Below the pieces are notes generated by a model, which saw only the letters and a program-made list of their open reading frames with translations, was not told the DNA's origin and made no database searches. A stretch of 64,000 nucleotides of DNA. Source: Prosopocoilus inquinatus. Lineage: Eukaryota > Arthropoda > Insecta > Coleoptera > Lucanidae. Position 1 is the first letter of the stretch. Each line of letters opens with the position of its first letter. This document shows positions 47,531 through 57,150 of this stretch, piece by piece. The stretch lies in NCBI GenBank assembly GCA_036172665.1, contig CM069875.1, forward strand, positions 20,305,806-20,369,805. The letters run 5' to 3'. The position numbers were made by a program, and so were the translations under genes.

Positions 47531-47770
47531 ACACGGTGTTCTTTTACTGTGTGCAAATATTTGAACCTGCAATATATCACCATGAATGGCAACGATTGAA
47601 CTCATGTTCCTAACATAAATGTAATAGTTTTCGAGAAAAATACAGTGGCAGATTTTCACTAAACCGTCTGAAAACCATTGAGAACTGGTATAGCTAAAAG
47701 TGGAACGCGGCCGAGGAGGAACCACGTAACTCTCGCCGTTGCGATCAGCTGGTCCGTCAAAGCTTTACAA
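47531..47770 (+). repeat. dispersed element terminus, second copy
   Basis: It starts ACGGTGTTCTTTTACTGTGT, matching 33687. It continues further (AATGGCAACGATTGAACTCA, TTTTCGAGAAAAATACAGTG) into text not shared with the first copy. It is non-coding. Confidence 0.45.
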
Positions 47771-48284
47771 TTTAAATTAACTTCACTGCAAGTAAGTATT
47801 AGATTAAAATCTAGTGCAATTCAAGAAGCTGCGGTTCGTAACTGTCGAACAAATTAAAAGCGAGGTACAAACAAATTGTAATTTCTCATTCCATATTATT
47901 TTAAGACTTGTAAAAATTTTACACTTACTTTGTTTCTAAGGACCCTAAGTAGTAATACTTTCATTGTTAGGAGCCAGATTGCAGCAAAAGTCTATTTACG
48001 TAAAAGAGTGAAGGAAGAACATTTTTTACAAGCTTGCCTAATTGGTGCATTAATTTTCGGATTTATTCGTCGATAGTTGATATCGTAAAACATATTACTT
48101 CGCTCAGTGAATTAAAACTTTAAATAAAATAATTAATAAACGATATCAGTGATTGTTATTACGAAACTCTGCGTTGAACATCGAGTGCGGTGTCGGACAG
48201 ATGGACGGACAGACCACTTGTTTGGAACTGTTGAAATGTGCGAGAAAGATAGGAAGGTCAATGCAAAATAAAAGTTTTTAAAAA

Positions 48285-48575
48285 ATTTTGTGCTTTGACA
48301 GCAAGCATTGGCGCCTTGCATGGGGACTTATTAGGAGCAAATCTGCTTCAATTTATCTATCCTACTGCAATGTCAGGTCAAAAAGCGATCGTAAGATGTC
48401 GCTATTTTATCTGTTCATCACATCGCATTTGCGAATAAATTGGACAAGTCGTTTTTGTTTGCGGTGGGAATGTCGAGCTACGTCTCTGCTGACGAAGTCC
48501 CAAGCAAGGCTGAAACAGCTGTACAGAGGCTGCTCGAGGTTTTTACTGCAATCAAAAACGATTTTCACAATTTTT
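48285..48575 (+). repeat. R300 repeat, longest unfolded copy
   Basis: It aligns with 10615-10900 over its whole length: GCTTTGACAGCAAGCATTGG, AAAAAGCGATCGTAAGATGT, GAATAAATTGGACAAGTCG, AACAGCTGTACAGAGGCTGC, ACTGCAATCAAAAACGATTT. In one frame both copies read SSYVSA..P..A.TAVQRLLE.FTAI.N with mostly conservative changes, but upstream stops and frame changes differ between copies. No known domain. Confidence 0.6.
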
Positions 48576-51500
48576 TTAAAATAATAATACTAGTTTGTTT
48601 TGCTTCTTGTGGCCTTATTTAAAATAAAAATGTATCAGGCTCTTTGCCGTAATTTGAGCCAGTTGAAAGAGAAAAAGGTGAAAAAATGTTATTCCTAGAA
48701 TGCTAAGTAATATTCGTAGAAATTTCTGTGATAGGTTGACACATTACTTGCCCGTAAGCGGTGAATTGAGCATTTGGGTAGTAATTTATAAATAAATATT
48801 TCTGAATATAAATTACTTTTGATGCTTCTACTTTTATTGCAAGATTCTAAAAATCAGTAAAGCTTGTCAACTAGAAGTTTGCCTGTTTGATCAAAACTGT
48901 GGAAGTAAAAAATATCCTATCCAACAAAATAGACTATAATTCGGTTATCAAGTTTCGTAATTCGAAATAAAAATAATCGTAAAAACGGTTGAAAATTACG
49001 AATCCAGAAAATTCCGTTAGGAATTAGGAGAGTGAAGATTATTCTTACTAAAGAGTATTAGACTTGTGTTAAGAGGATTATATCTATGAAAACATAAAAA
49101 GGGTTTGAAATGTCAATGTAGGTAAATAAAAAATGAACGATTCTTGAAGAAATAACGAACTTATTTAATTTATTATCAAAAAAATAACCTACTCGGATTT
49201 TGTTGTCTTACAACTGTAAATTAAAGCTATACCGTTATACAGTAAAAAAGATTAATTTAATTTGTTGACGTCAGAGACAAGACTCTGTTCTTGTGTCTGA
49301 CCTCTCGTTGCTGCTCAAACGAAATCCAGTCGAGAAGAAAGACGAATAATTTGCAGCGCAAGTGTTACCATATCGAATTAAAATTAATTTGAATTATCAT
49401 CCTATTATTTGAATAATCGAATTAGTAGAAATCGATTGATTAAATTAGAATTTTAGAAAATTAGTTGTTACCGCAACAATCTGAAGTCAATTGTTTTTTG
49501 AACAATTTGCCACACATCAAAATAAGGATCAAGCAGTATATCATATCTCAGAGCGCTCTCTTTAGATTAATCCATTCAGTTCCTCTTTTCCCTCACACAC
49601 AATCTTAAATTTTACTGGGTTTAGATAACATTTTTTTAACTCCTAAATTGCTATTATTTCAAGACAATTCTTATGTGACTCAATAAATCTATTGTGCAGA
49701 TAAAGGTACCTAAAAGAATGTGCCCTTTTGAAATTCCGAATAAAAAATAAAAGGAAAATTTGAACCCTAATGGTATAAAAAGTGGCAAATTTATAGTAAC
49801 AATCGAAATGTCCGAGCATTTTGTAAAAAGAAAGTATTCACATAATACATACCGTGCAATTATTTTAAAATGCAACATAAGAGATATGTCTGGGTATTGT
49901 ATGTTGTTAGGCAACCAACCGTACACGACATACGTAGAGAGTAAAGGATACGAACAGATGTAAAAATATAAGTAAATAAAAACAAAGATTGAATGCTTTC
50001 ACTTGATTATTTCAAATGCAGTGTAGATAGTAGGTATGTATTGCCCAGTAAAAAACGAACATTATTTAGTTGAGTCGTTGTAGGATTAAACCCGAAAATT
50101 AAAAATGAAATTTGGTGTTTGAAATAATAAAAATTCATCATGTTTCTGTGATGCTTTAAGAGTAATACAAAAGTACAAAATAAAAAAATATAATAAATAA
50201 AGAATCGAGAAGTACAGAGATTTCGACGTCCCGACGTATCCCTATGTTGCATTTTAAAAATACACGGTATAATCTTTACCAAAATTTTCTTAAATACATA
50301 ATTTTAATTGTGTACGTTTTAATACAGGAATAATAATGAACTTGTTAATATTAAGATTAATACACAGTTCATATAAATTATTTTTCTTATATATCCGAAG
50401 AGAGTAAAAAGTTTCCAGATGAATTATTTGCAATGATTCTTACTTTCCTAACGATTATGTAAATGCATAGTTGCTATAGAAATAGCGTAGAAACAGGTTT
50501 CTTTTTTATATAATTGAAATTGGCAACGTTCTATAATATTATGTTACTATTACATCTGTTTCTTTTTTAAGTAGAGCGCGTGCTAAAAGTCATCTTCCCG
50601 AACAATGTTGGTATTTAACTATGTATTAGGATGCGCGTTGCCGTAATTGAATGCTAAGGAGTGCTAAAAGTCGCTTTTTCGAATAGAACGGGCATTTAAC
50701 CACTTTAAAAATTAATTATGTAATCGTAAATAAAAAGCTTAATCAGCACGATTCTGACACATGCTTTTTCTTGATTTGAATGTGACTTCTATCATACCAT
50801 GTACTTTTCCTTTTTATTGTCTAGTTGTAAAATTCATTGAAAACAAGTTTTTTCTTTTAAATTAATTTATTACCACGAAAACTGAAACTCATACTTTTTA
50901 CACATGCAGATACATAAGTTCTAAATTTGGTTACTTTTGAAGTTATTTAAGAAGATATTAAAAATTAATCTGCGTCATATGATTACTCGGGTAAATAAAT
51001 GTTTACAATTGAAAGTTATTTAACAATATAGGCTATTCCGTAAAGTTACTGCGGACCAAAGTTACATTTTTTTTAAATGGAACACCTGTGTGTGATACAC
51101 TGTTTGAAATGTCCTAATCGTGACGTTTGTAAAAATATAAAGGTTTAGTATTTTATGTTGGCTGGTTAATAAATTATGAAAAGAATTGCTCATTGGTTAC
51201 TGTATATACAGAAAAAGGTCAAAACACAAATGATTGAAAAATTCATTTTTTTAATGGGACACCTGTACATCTTACCGCAATCGAATTCTACGTATATTAC
51301 TTGTCCTTTCCAAAAATATATGGTATTAATATGTTATATGGTTAGTCAAAAAATTATGACCAATAGTGTCGAAATTTTCTGGAAAACCACTTAAATCAAT
51401 TTCTTTTGTAATTTTCTAATTTCGTCTATGTTATTAAAATGGCGTTTAGTATTGTTACGACGATTTTTAGTGTAAAAATGGCCCACAGAACAAATTTAGT

Positions 51501-51678
51501 GTGAACATTTTTAAATTGTATGTACAAATTTTGTAGTTCGTATGCCAAAATACCTACTTAATAAAATTGTGGATCTATACCCCGGTAATCATATCTCCCA
51601 GATTAATTTTTAGTATCCTTTTAAAGAAGTTCATACCTGACCAAATTGAGAACTTTGCCGAACCCTGTATACATATTA
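48576..51678. other. AT-rich spacer
   Basis: No gene seen. 49847-49900 and 50223-50275 are inverted copies (ATTTTAAAATGCAACATA), perhaps two ends of a 0.4-kb MITE. A 40-bp direct repeat (GTGCTAAAAGTC ... GTATTTAAC/GCATTTAAC) occurs at about 50580 and 50673. Confidence 0.4.
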
Positions 51679-51684
51679 TTTATT
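51679..51684 (-). terminator. candidate poly(A) signal of the ALDH-like gene
   Basis: AATAAA on the minus strand, 55 nt past the stop codon, a normal distance. Confidence 0.5.
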
Positions 51685-51738
51685 AAAATTCATGTTTACA
51701 CAAATATAATACTAATATAAATTCGATATAAAACTAGT

Positions 51739-53271
51739 TTACTCTGATGTTAAATACAAAACTATTAACGAACATATCGCACCAAGAAGGAAAATAAATG
51801 AATATGCTAAAATACTCCAAGGAAAGTCCCTTCGTTTCTTTAGCAATAAGGCTAACAGATGCTTTTTCATGGTAGAATATGGCGGATATCGCAATGCTTC
51901 AATTTTATCCATAATTACACTATGTGGCCTTCTGAGGACGCTCTTCTTATGCACGAACGAATCAAAACTTCTTTTCCCGTTTCGGCAACCCATTCCACTC
52001 AAACCTACACCTCCGAAAGGTAAACAGTTAAACGTGGTATGCAACAAAGTATCATTAACGGTAACACCTCCGCAAGAAGTTGTATTTATAAGTCGATCAA
52101 CATGAGATTTGTTGTTGGAGAAAATATAAAAGGCTAGAGGTTTCCCTCGTGCGTTAATATAAGTAACAGCTTCGCGTATGTTTCTGATATTCACGATGGG
52201 CAAAATGGGACCGTGAATTTGCTCCTCCATTATGCGGCTATTCATTTTGACGTCGACCAAAATTGTTGGTTCCACATAGCGTTCGTTAAGATCAAATTTT
52301 CCACCAAGCGCAATCCTATGCGCTTTCAGAAATTGCATGATTGTGTCAAAATTTTCCTCGGACGTTATTCGACATAAATCAGAAAATTTTGAGTTATTTA
52401 CGTAAAAATCGTCCAAGACTTTTGCGGCTGCTTTTATGAATTGTTCTTGCACTTCTCTTGTACAAAGCAGGTATTCAGGAGACGAGATTATTTGGCCGGC
52501 ATTTAAACATTTCCCCCATAGAATTCGTTTCGCAGCTACATCCATGTCCACGGAATCGTCTAAATATATGGGATTCTTAGATTGCAGAATTAACTGGGTT
52601 GGTGTAATAAATTTGGCCGTTTCGTTATAGACGATTTTTCCATCACACACATCGCCCATGAATGATACATAATCAAACTTCTCTTTTAAAAGCATCTGCA
52701 TACCAAAATCATCACTTACGTAAACTTGATAACACTCACGGTCCAAATACTTCGGAATGGTTTCAGAAAGAAATTTTGTAGTTGCCGCAGCCAATTTTGA
52801 TGGTCGGAGAATGACGCTGTTTCCTGCGGCGATTGCGGCTGGCAATGCTTGTAGTATGCTTTGGATTGGATTATTCCAGTGTCCTATGATTAGGATAACA
52901 CCATAAGGATCGTTGTAAATACGCGCCTCATCAAACCAAAAAATCAACTTTGTCTTTCGTTTTTCCGGCTTCAGCCAGTCTTTAAAGTTCCGAATCACAT
53001 CTTCCAAATCCTTTTTAATAACGTTAATTTCACACGCGTAACTTTCCATTCGGGGCTTCCCAAAATCCTTGGCGAGGACCTCCACCATTGCCTCGTCATT
53101 TTCTTCATACATCCGCCTGAGAAGCTTCAATTGACGTTCGCGAAAATTCACTAGCCTGGTTCGCCCTGAATTAAACGCATTTCTGGCTATCCACACGTGT
53201 TCCTTTGCACTTCCGCTCTTTGCATGTGTAAGTTTTGCACGGGGTAGGCAAATTTCTGTCGCCTCGTGCAT
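51739..53271 (-). CDS. ALDH3-like protein lacking the catalytic residues (predicted pseudoenzyme)
   Basis: An open frame of 510 codons from the ATG at 53271. The frame extends a few codons further up, but with no ATG. It is a paralogue of the ALDH at 25.5-27.1 kb, with the same hydrophobic C-terminal anchor (WSILAYSFIFLLGAICSLIV) and conserved PFGGVGLSGMG and NARGKPLAFYIFS. The active site is gone. At the Glu position LELGG reads LILQS; at the nucleophile GQTC reads GQII; the cofactor loop FTGSSMVG reads FMGDVCDG; EEIFGPI reads EEQIHGPI. The structural Asn of HWNNP remains. So it should not oxidise aldehydes, yet there is no stop or frameshift over 1.5 kb and the promoter side looks intact. 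It may be a non-catalytic paralogue (scaffold or binder), or a very recent pseudogene whose first hits were missense, which is less likely given the clustering at the active site. Confidence 0.88.
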   Translation of the reverse strand: MHEATEICLPRAKLTHAKSGSAKEHVWIARNAFNSGRTRLVNFRERQLKLLRRMYEENDEAMVEVLAKDFGKPRMESYACEINVIKKDLEDVIRNFKDWLKPEKRKTKLIFWFDEARIYNDPYGVILIIGHWNNPIQSILQALPAAIAAGNSVILRPSKLAAATTKFLSETIPKYLDRECYQVYVSDDFGMQMLLKEKFDYVSFMGDVCDGKIVYNETAKFITPTQLILQSKNPIYLDDSVDMDVAAKRILWGKCLNAGQIISSPEYLLCTREVQEQFIKAAAKVLDDFYVNNSKFSDLCRITSEENFDTIMQFLKAHRIALGGKFDLNERYVEPTILVDVKMNSRIMEEQIHGPILPIVNIRNIREAVTYINARGKPLAFYIFSNNKSHVDRLINTTSCGGVTVNDTLLHTTFNCLPFGGVGLSGMGCRNGKRSFDSFVHKKSVLRRPHSVIMDKIEALRYPPYSTMKKHLLALLLKKRRDFPWSILAYSFIFLLGAICSLIVLYLTSE

Positions 53272-53294
53272 TTTCTCGAAGGTAAAAATGCACA

Positions 53295-53356
53295 CTGAAA
53301 AATGAAACGTGTCGCATGCAAATGTTATTGTGAATTTAAAATTGATAGTGGATTAC
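53295..53356 (-). other. predicted 62-nt intron in the 5' UTR
   Basis: Minus strand: AACAAG|GTAATC at the donor (53356) and TTTCATTTTTCAG at the acceptor (53295), followed after 23 nt by the start ATG. Length and T-rich acceptor are normal for small insect introns. Splicing is inferred, not observed. Confidence 0.5.
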
Positions 53357-53499
53357 CTTGTTCGTTCCGGTTGTGTGTCGTCGAGATAGTAAAAAAAAAG
53401 TTAACTAACGCTACTTCATGAGATGTTCAGTGCGATTTCGTCTCGGAACTGGTAAATAAGACGCGGAGTTCCACTTTCTCTGCCTGCTAACTTCCTCGT

Positions 53500-53508
53500 T
53501 TTATATAA
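53500..53508 (-). promoter_or_regulatory. TATA box of the ALDH-like gene
   Basis: TATATAAAA on the minus strand, in a GTTTATATAAAACGAGG context, about 145 nt upstream of the predicted donor site. Transcription would start near 53470. Confidence 0.5.
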
Positions 53509-55200
53509 ACGCTTCACCGGTGAAAATAGTACTGCGTAAAGCGACGCAAATCCTTATGAAGGTGAAAATAGTTGAAAAACAAACAATAATTGTTGTTAAT
53601 TACGTAGTTAAATCGTAATAAATAGAAATATTTATAACTTGCTTGCGTGACATGTTTTTGAAGTTGTTTTACAGCAGTAGGGATGCATTCTTAATTAAAA
53701 AAAAAACACAGACAAACAACATTTTAGTAATAAAATTGATTAAAAATTGAAACAAGTATTGGAGTAGATAGCAGTAAAAGATAAAATTTTGAAAAATCTA
53801 GATAACAGTTAAAAGATAATCTTCGTGTATCTAGATAAAAATAAAAGATAACAGATACGGATATTAGAATATAAAAGATAAATTTACAGTGTGTTCCAAA
53901 CCTATGGAAAAGTCCAAAAATGGCCCTTTGAATTCATTTTATTAAGAAAATGTCTTAACAAAAGTTGTGTAGGTTTTAATTCCGAACAACCTAAAATTAT
54001 TTTCAAATTATGAATAGAGACATATAAAAATGCGGTATTTACCTAGCGAATAAAAGAGGATATCTTAGGAGTAAATAAAACAATAATTATTCAAACAATT
54101 ACATGCAATTTAATTACCAACTGATACAATAAATGATATATTTGTTGATTCTTAGATTTACGTTTTATTTTATTTTTTCTGTTTGATCTGGCGCTTGTTG
54201 ATCTGTCACTCAAAGCATAAACACGGCAAATGCATAAAACAATGCAAATGTACGGCTTCTACGAGTAGAAGCCGCGTTTATGTTTAAAATTCCAATAGAA
54301 TTGTGTAGATATCGCGTATCCGGTATCGTACTTATAATTTGTTGAGATACGGCGTTTCTTAATATAAAAATTATAAGTACAAAGTTTTTTTAATCTCAAA
54401 CTTCAATTATAAAAATTATATTTATATCAGTTTCTGAGTGAAAATATCGCGTTTTTCGGCTGTATAAATGGAAAAAAAACTATTTACTGATTCTAATGAT
54501 ACCATTATATGAATTTCACTCTTTCTGGTAGATGCCTCACTTCTGCTTATGAGGGAAGAATATAACTTTTTTACCGTATAAATAAATCCTTTCCATTCGT
54601 TTTCATAGTGTAATTTGAATTATTCAGTGAAAATCGTTCAGTACCTGTATTTATTTCATATTTGTATTGCAACTGCTAAAACAATGAAAAAAAAAATTGT
54701 TAATTTGGATAAAAGTAAAGTATTTGGATAAATGTCTTGAATGATAATATTTCTGAGACGAATAAAAATATTTTACGGCACTTTTTAAGTTGTTCATAAA
54801 GAAATGATTATAACTCACAAGTTATCAATGCTGAGACCATAAAATATGGAGTGGTTGGAAAGCTCGTAGAAGGATCATTCAAATATACTATAACAAACAA
54901 GACGTTCCATTTAGAAAAAGTGACTAATTTTACAATACGCGAACTGAATCGCAGTGCTGTTGATAGTCGCTAGATTTTTAAAAATGTTTAGTTTTATAAA
55001 AGTAGAGAGATTTAGAAATATTTTTGTCTAAGATTGATTGTCGTATCACTAAAATTGACAATTTGGCAGACGATCAGACATGACCCATTTTTGCATAAAA
55101 TTAAAAATAACTCGGTAAATACTAAAAATAATTATCTAAGTATAATGTTGTATCATTTTTATCGTCTCTAAAGGGGCTAATCGTAACTGCAGTAAAATAT
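53509..55200. other. AT-rich spacer
   Basis: No gene seen. GTAGGGATGCATTC at about 53670 resembles a lone hAT end. It is followed at 53770-53885 by six or so AAAAGATAA repeats, as in hAT subterminal zones, but no opposite end was found. Confidence 0.4.
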
Positions 55201-55523
55201 TGTTACGTTTCTAGGGTTTAAATTTATTTATTTAAACGAACAAAAGACTCTGTAAAAACTTAACCGTAATTTATTAATGCTTACAATCTAATTTATTTGC
55301 AACAATTTATTTACACACTGAATCTAACTTCGACGATCGCTATTTAGAACTCGACTGCCTGCTGAGTCCACCCCGGGCGATTTTATATCCTTTGCTGCCC
55401 TCTCGAATTTTCCAACGCTGGAAAATTCAAGTTTGTTCAATGGTGGCGTGACGGCCGATGACGCATAATAATGAACCGACTTCTTGACGCCTTCAGTGTG
55501 ACGCAGTGCTGAGTGGCTCGCCA
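55201..55523 (-). repeat. 3' LTR of the gypsy-type element
   Basis: About 323 bp, from TGGCGAGCC on the minus strand to ...ACGTAACA (TG...CA). It contains TATAAAA (55381-55387) and an AATAAA (55270-55275), the expected promoter and poly(A) signals. The purine run AAGAAGGGGGCAGTA directly before it is the polypurine tract. The limits rest on these signals alone because the partner LTR is missing. Confidence 0.65.
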
Positions 55524-56560
55524 TACTGCCCCCTTCTTAAGAACGTTTCGTCTCGAAATGTTGCTGGTGATAGTATTGAAGGAGGATGTCGGAATCTACA
55601 AGCTGGCCCATTCTTGCAGTTTCCCGTCTGGAAGAAGTAGCAGTCTATGGTTTTGCTGTTGCTGACTGTTGCCTGTGGGTGGTGGCTGCAGATTAGGACT
55701 TCAATTCCCGTTCTGTGGAAGATGACTTCCAGCATGCTTCGAATTACTCTCCAGTCTAGTCCGTCCAATCCGCAACCTAATTTGGGGATGGCTAACTTCA
55801 TCTGGTGGTTCTCTATTAGCTGTCTCCTCAGGCTATATAGGGCTCTCCACATACTTTGATAGTCAGGTTTACCGCTTGACGTCTTCTTAGTGACTAAATA
55901 ATGCACGTGGCACCTCCGATCTGCCGTCGAATCAATGATCTGCAAGCTCTTGCCTACCACGGGATGCTGTCTTCGGAGCTCCTCGATTTGGCCAAATTTC
56001 TTCCTAAACACCTGAGCAATTCCTTTGGACATTTTCAGGTCTTCTGCTACGCAGTGGGCCAGACTGTACTCCAGTGGCACTTTAAAGAGATCTTGTTGCT
56101 TCTCCGTGGTCACTCCAAACCTTGCCTTGCTTCCTTCGGCGTGATGAGACATGAAGGCTTCGAAGTTCCCTTCGGAAACTTGCGCCCTTTGTACTGTCCC
56201 TTCATCTGCTTCTCCATGGTAAGGGGCTATCCGGTTGAAGTGGATTACTTTGGGTTTGCCATGGGGGACCTTCTTGATGCGGTAAACGACGTCGTTGATC
56301 CGTTTCATCACCCTGTAAGGACCTTCCCAAGAGGTCTGCAGTTTTGGGGACAGGCCTCGACGTCTTTGGGGGTTATAAAGCCAGATCAGTGCTCCAGGTT
56401 GGTATCCCTCGTGTTGAGCGTTGATGTCACAGTGCTCCTTCATCCGATCGCTGGCCGTCTGTATATTGTGACGCACTTGGTTGTGGATGTCGTCCATTTT
56501 CCTGCGTAATTTGCTCACATAATCTTCGTCGGCAGAGACATCGCCAGGCTTCACACTTCA
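55493..56560 (-). CDS. integrase C-terminus fused to a TARG1-type macrodomain and CCCH zinc finger
   Basis: An open frame of 353 codons from the Met at 56554, continuing the integrase after a frame change. Residues 1-110 are the integrase C-terminal segment with the GPY/F motif (WEGPYRVMKRINDVVYRI). Residues about 153-290 are a macrodomain of the TARG1/OARD1 kind (SLAHCVAEDLKMSKGIA; YLVTKK; IPKLGCGLDGLDW). The Lys in TKK (223 or 224) and Asp264 match the Lys and Asp that carry out ADP-ribose ester removal in TARG1. Residues 305-323 are a CCCH finger (C-x7-C-x5-C-x3-H). The ORF ends inside the LTR. The macrodomain is in the same frame as the GPY/F domain with no gap, so it belongs to the element's polyprotein. 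Predicted role: removing or binding ADP-ribose, perhaps against host PARP-type restriction; the finger may bind RNA. Both roles are inference. Confidence 0.88.
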
Positions 56561-57150
56561 ACTTCAACTTCAGGTCGCAGGGCAGTCTCGGCTCTCGCTC
56601 GAATACCACTTTCGCTGGAGTCTCCCCTGTTGTCTCATGAACGGACGAGCGGTATGCCATTAGAAACAGGGGAATGTACGTGTCCCAGTCCCTCTGATGA
56701 TCGGAAACGACCTTGGATAAATGTCGGTTGATGGTTACATTGAACCTTTCCACCATTCCGTCCGACTGTGGGTGGAGTGCAGTTGTTCTAGTTTTTCGTA
56801 CGCCGAGCAGAGTACACACGTTCTTGAACAAGGCCGATTCAAACTTGGTTAGGTAGGGCGTAAGTTTCAACCCACTTGCTAAAGTAGTCCATTACCACGA
56901 CGATGTACTCGTTTCCACCATTCGTTTTTGGGAATGGGCCGGCTAAATCGATGGCGACTCTCTCAAATGGGCTTCCAACGTTGTACTGTCTCATAGGAGC
57001 CTTGCCTCGCCTGTGGGGACCGTTACTGGCTGCGCAGACTGCACACTTTCGGCACCAATCCTTCACGTCTTCCTTGCAGTTCACCCAGTAAAATCTTTCG
57101 CGGACCTTCTCCATAGTCTTCTTAATTCCCAGATGCCCTCCCGAAGTTAC
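56561..57150 (-). pseudogene. gypsy integrase zinc-binding and core domains, deleted
   Basis: 57114-56839 gives the HHCC end (WCRKCAVCAASNG) and the start of the core with the first catalytic Asp (AIDLAGPFPKT). 56870-56561 gives TTALHPQSDGMVERFN with the catalytic Glu. About 30 residues between FSKWVETYALPNQ and the next block are missing. In the family this gap holds the second catalytic Asp. The integrase is therefore dead. Frame changes lie near 57150, 56860 and 56560; the last is beside a CTTCAA slippage repeat. Confidence 0.85.

Noticed and set aside
49260..49300. TGACGTCA (CRE-like) with a short hairpin
   Set aside because: A single 8-bp palindrome is expected by chance in 64 kb and no gene is nearby.
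55901..56509. 202-codon plus-strand frame opposite the macrodomain
   Set aside because: Shadow of the GC-rich minus-strand coding sequence.
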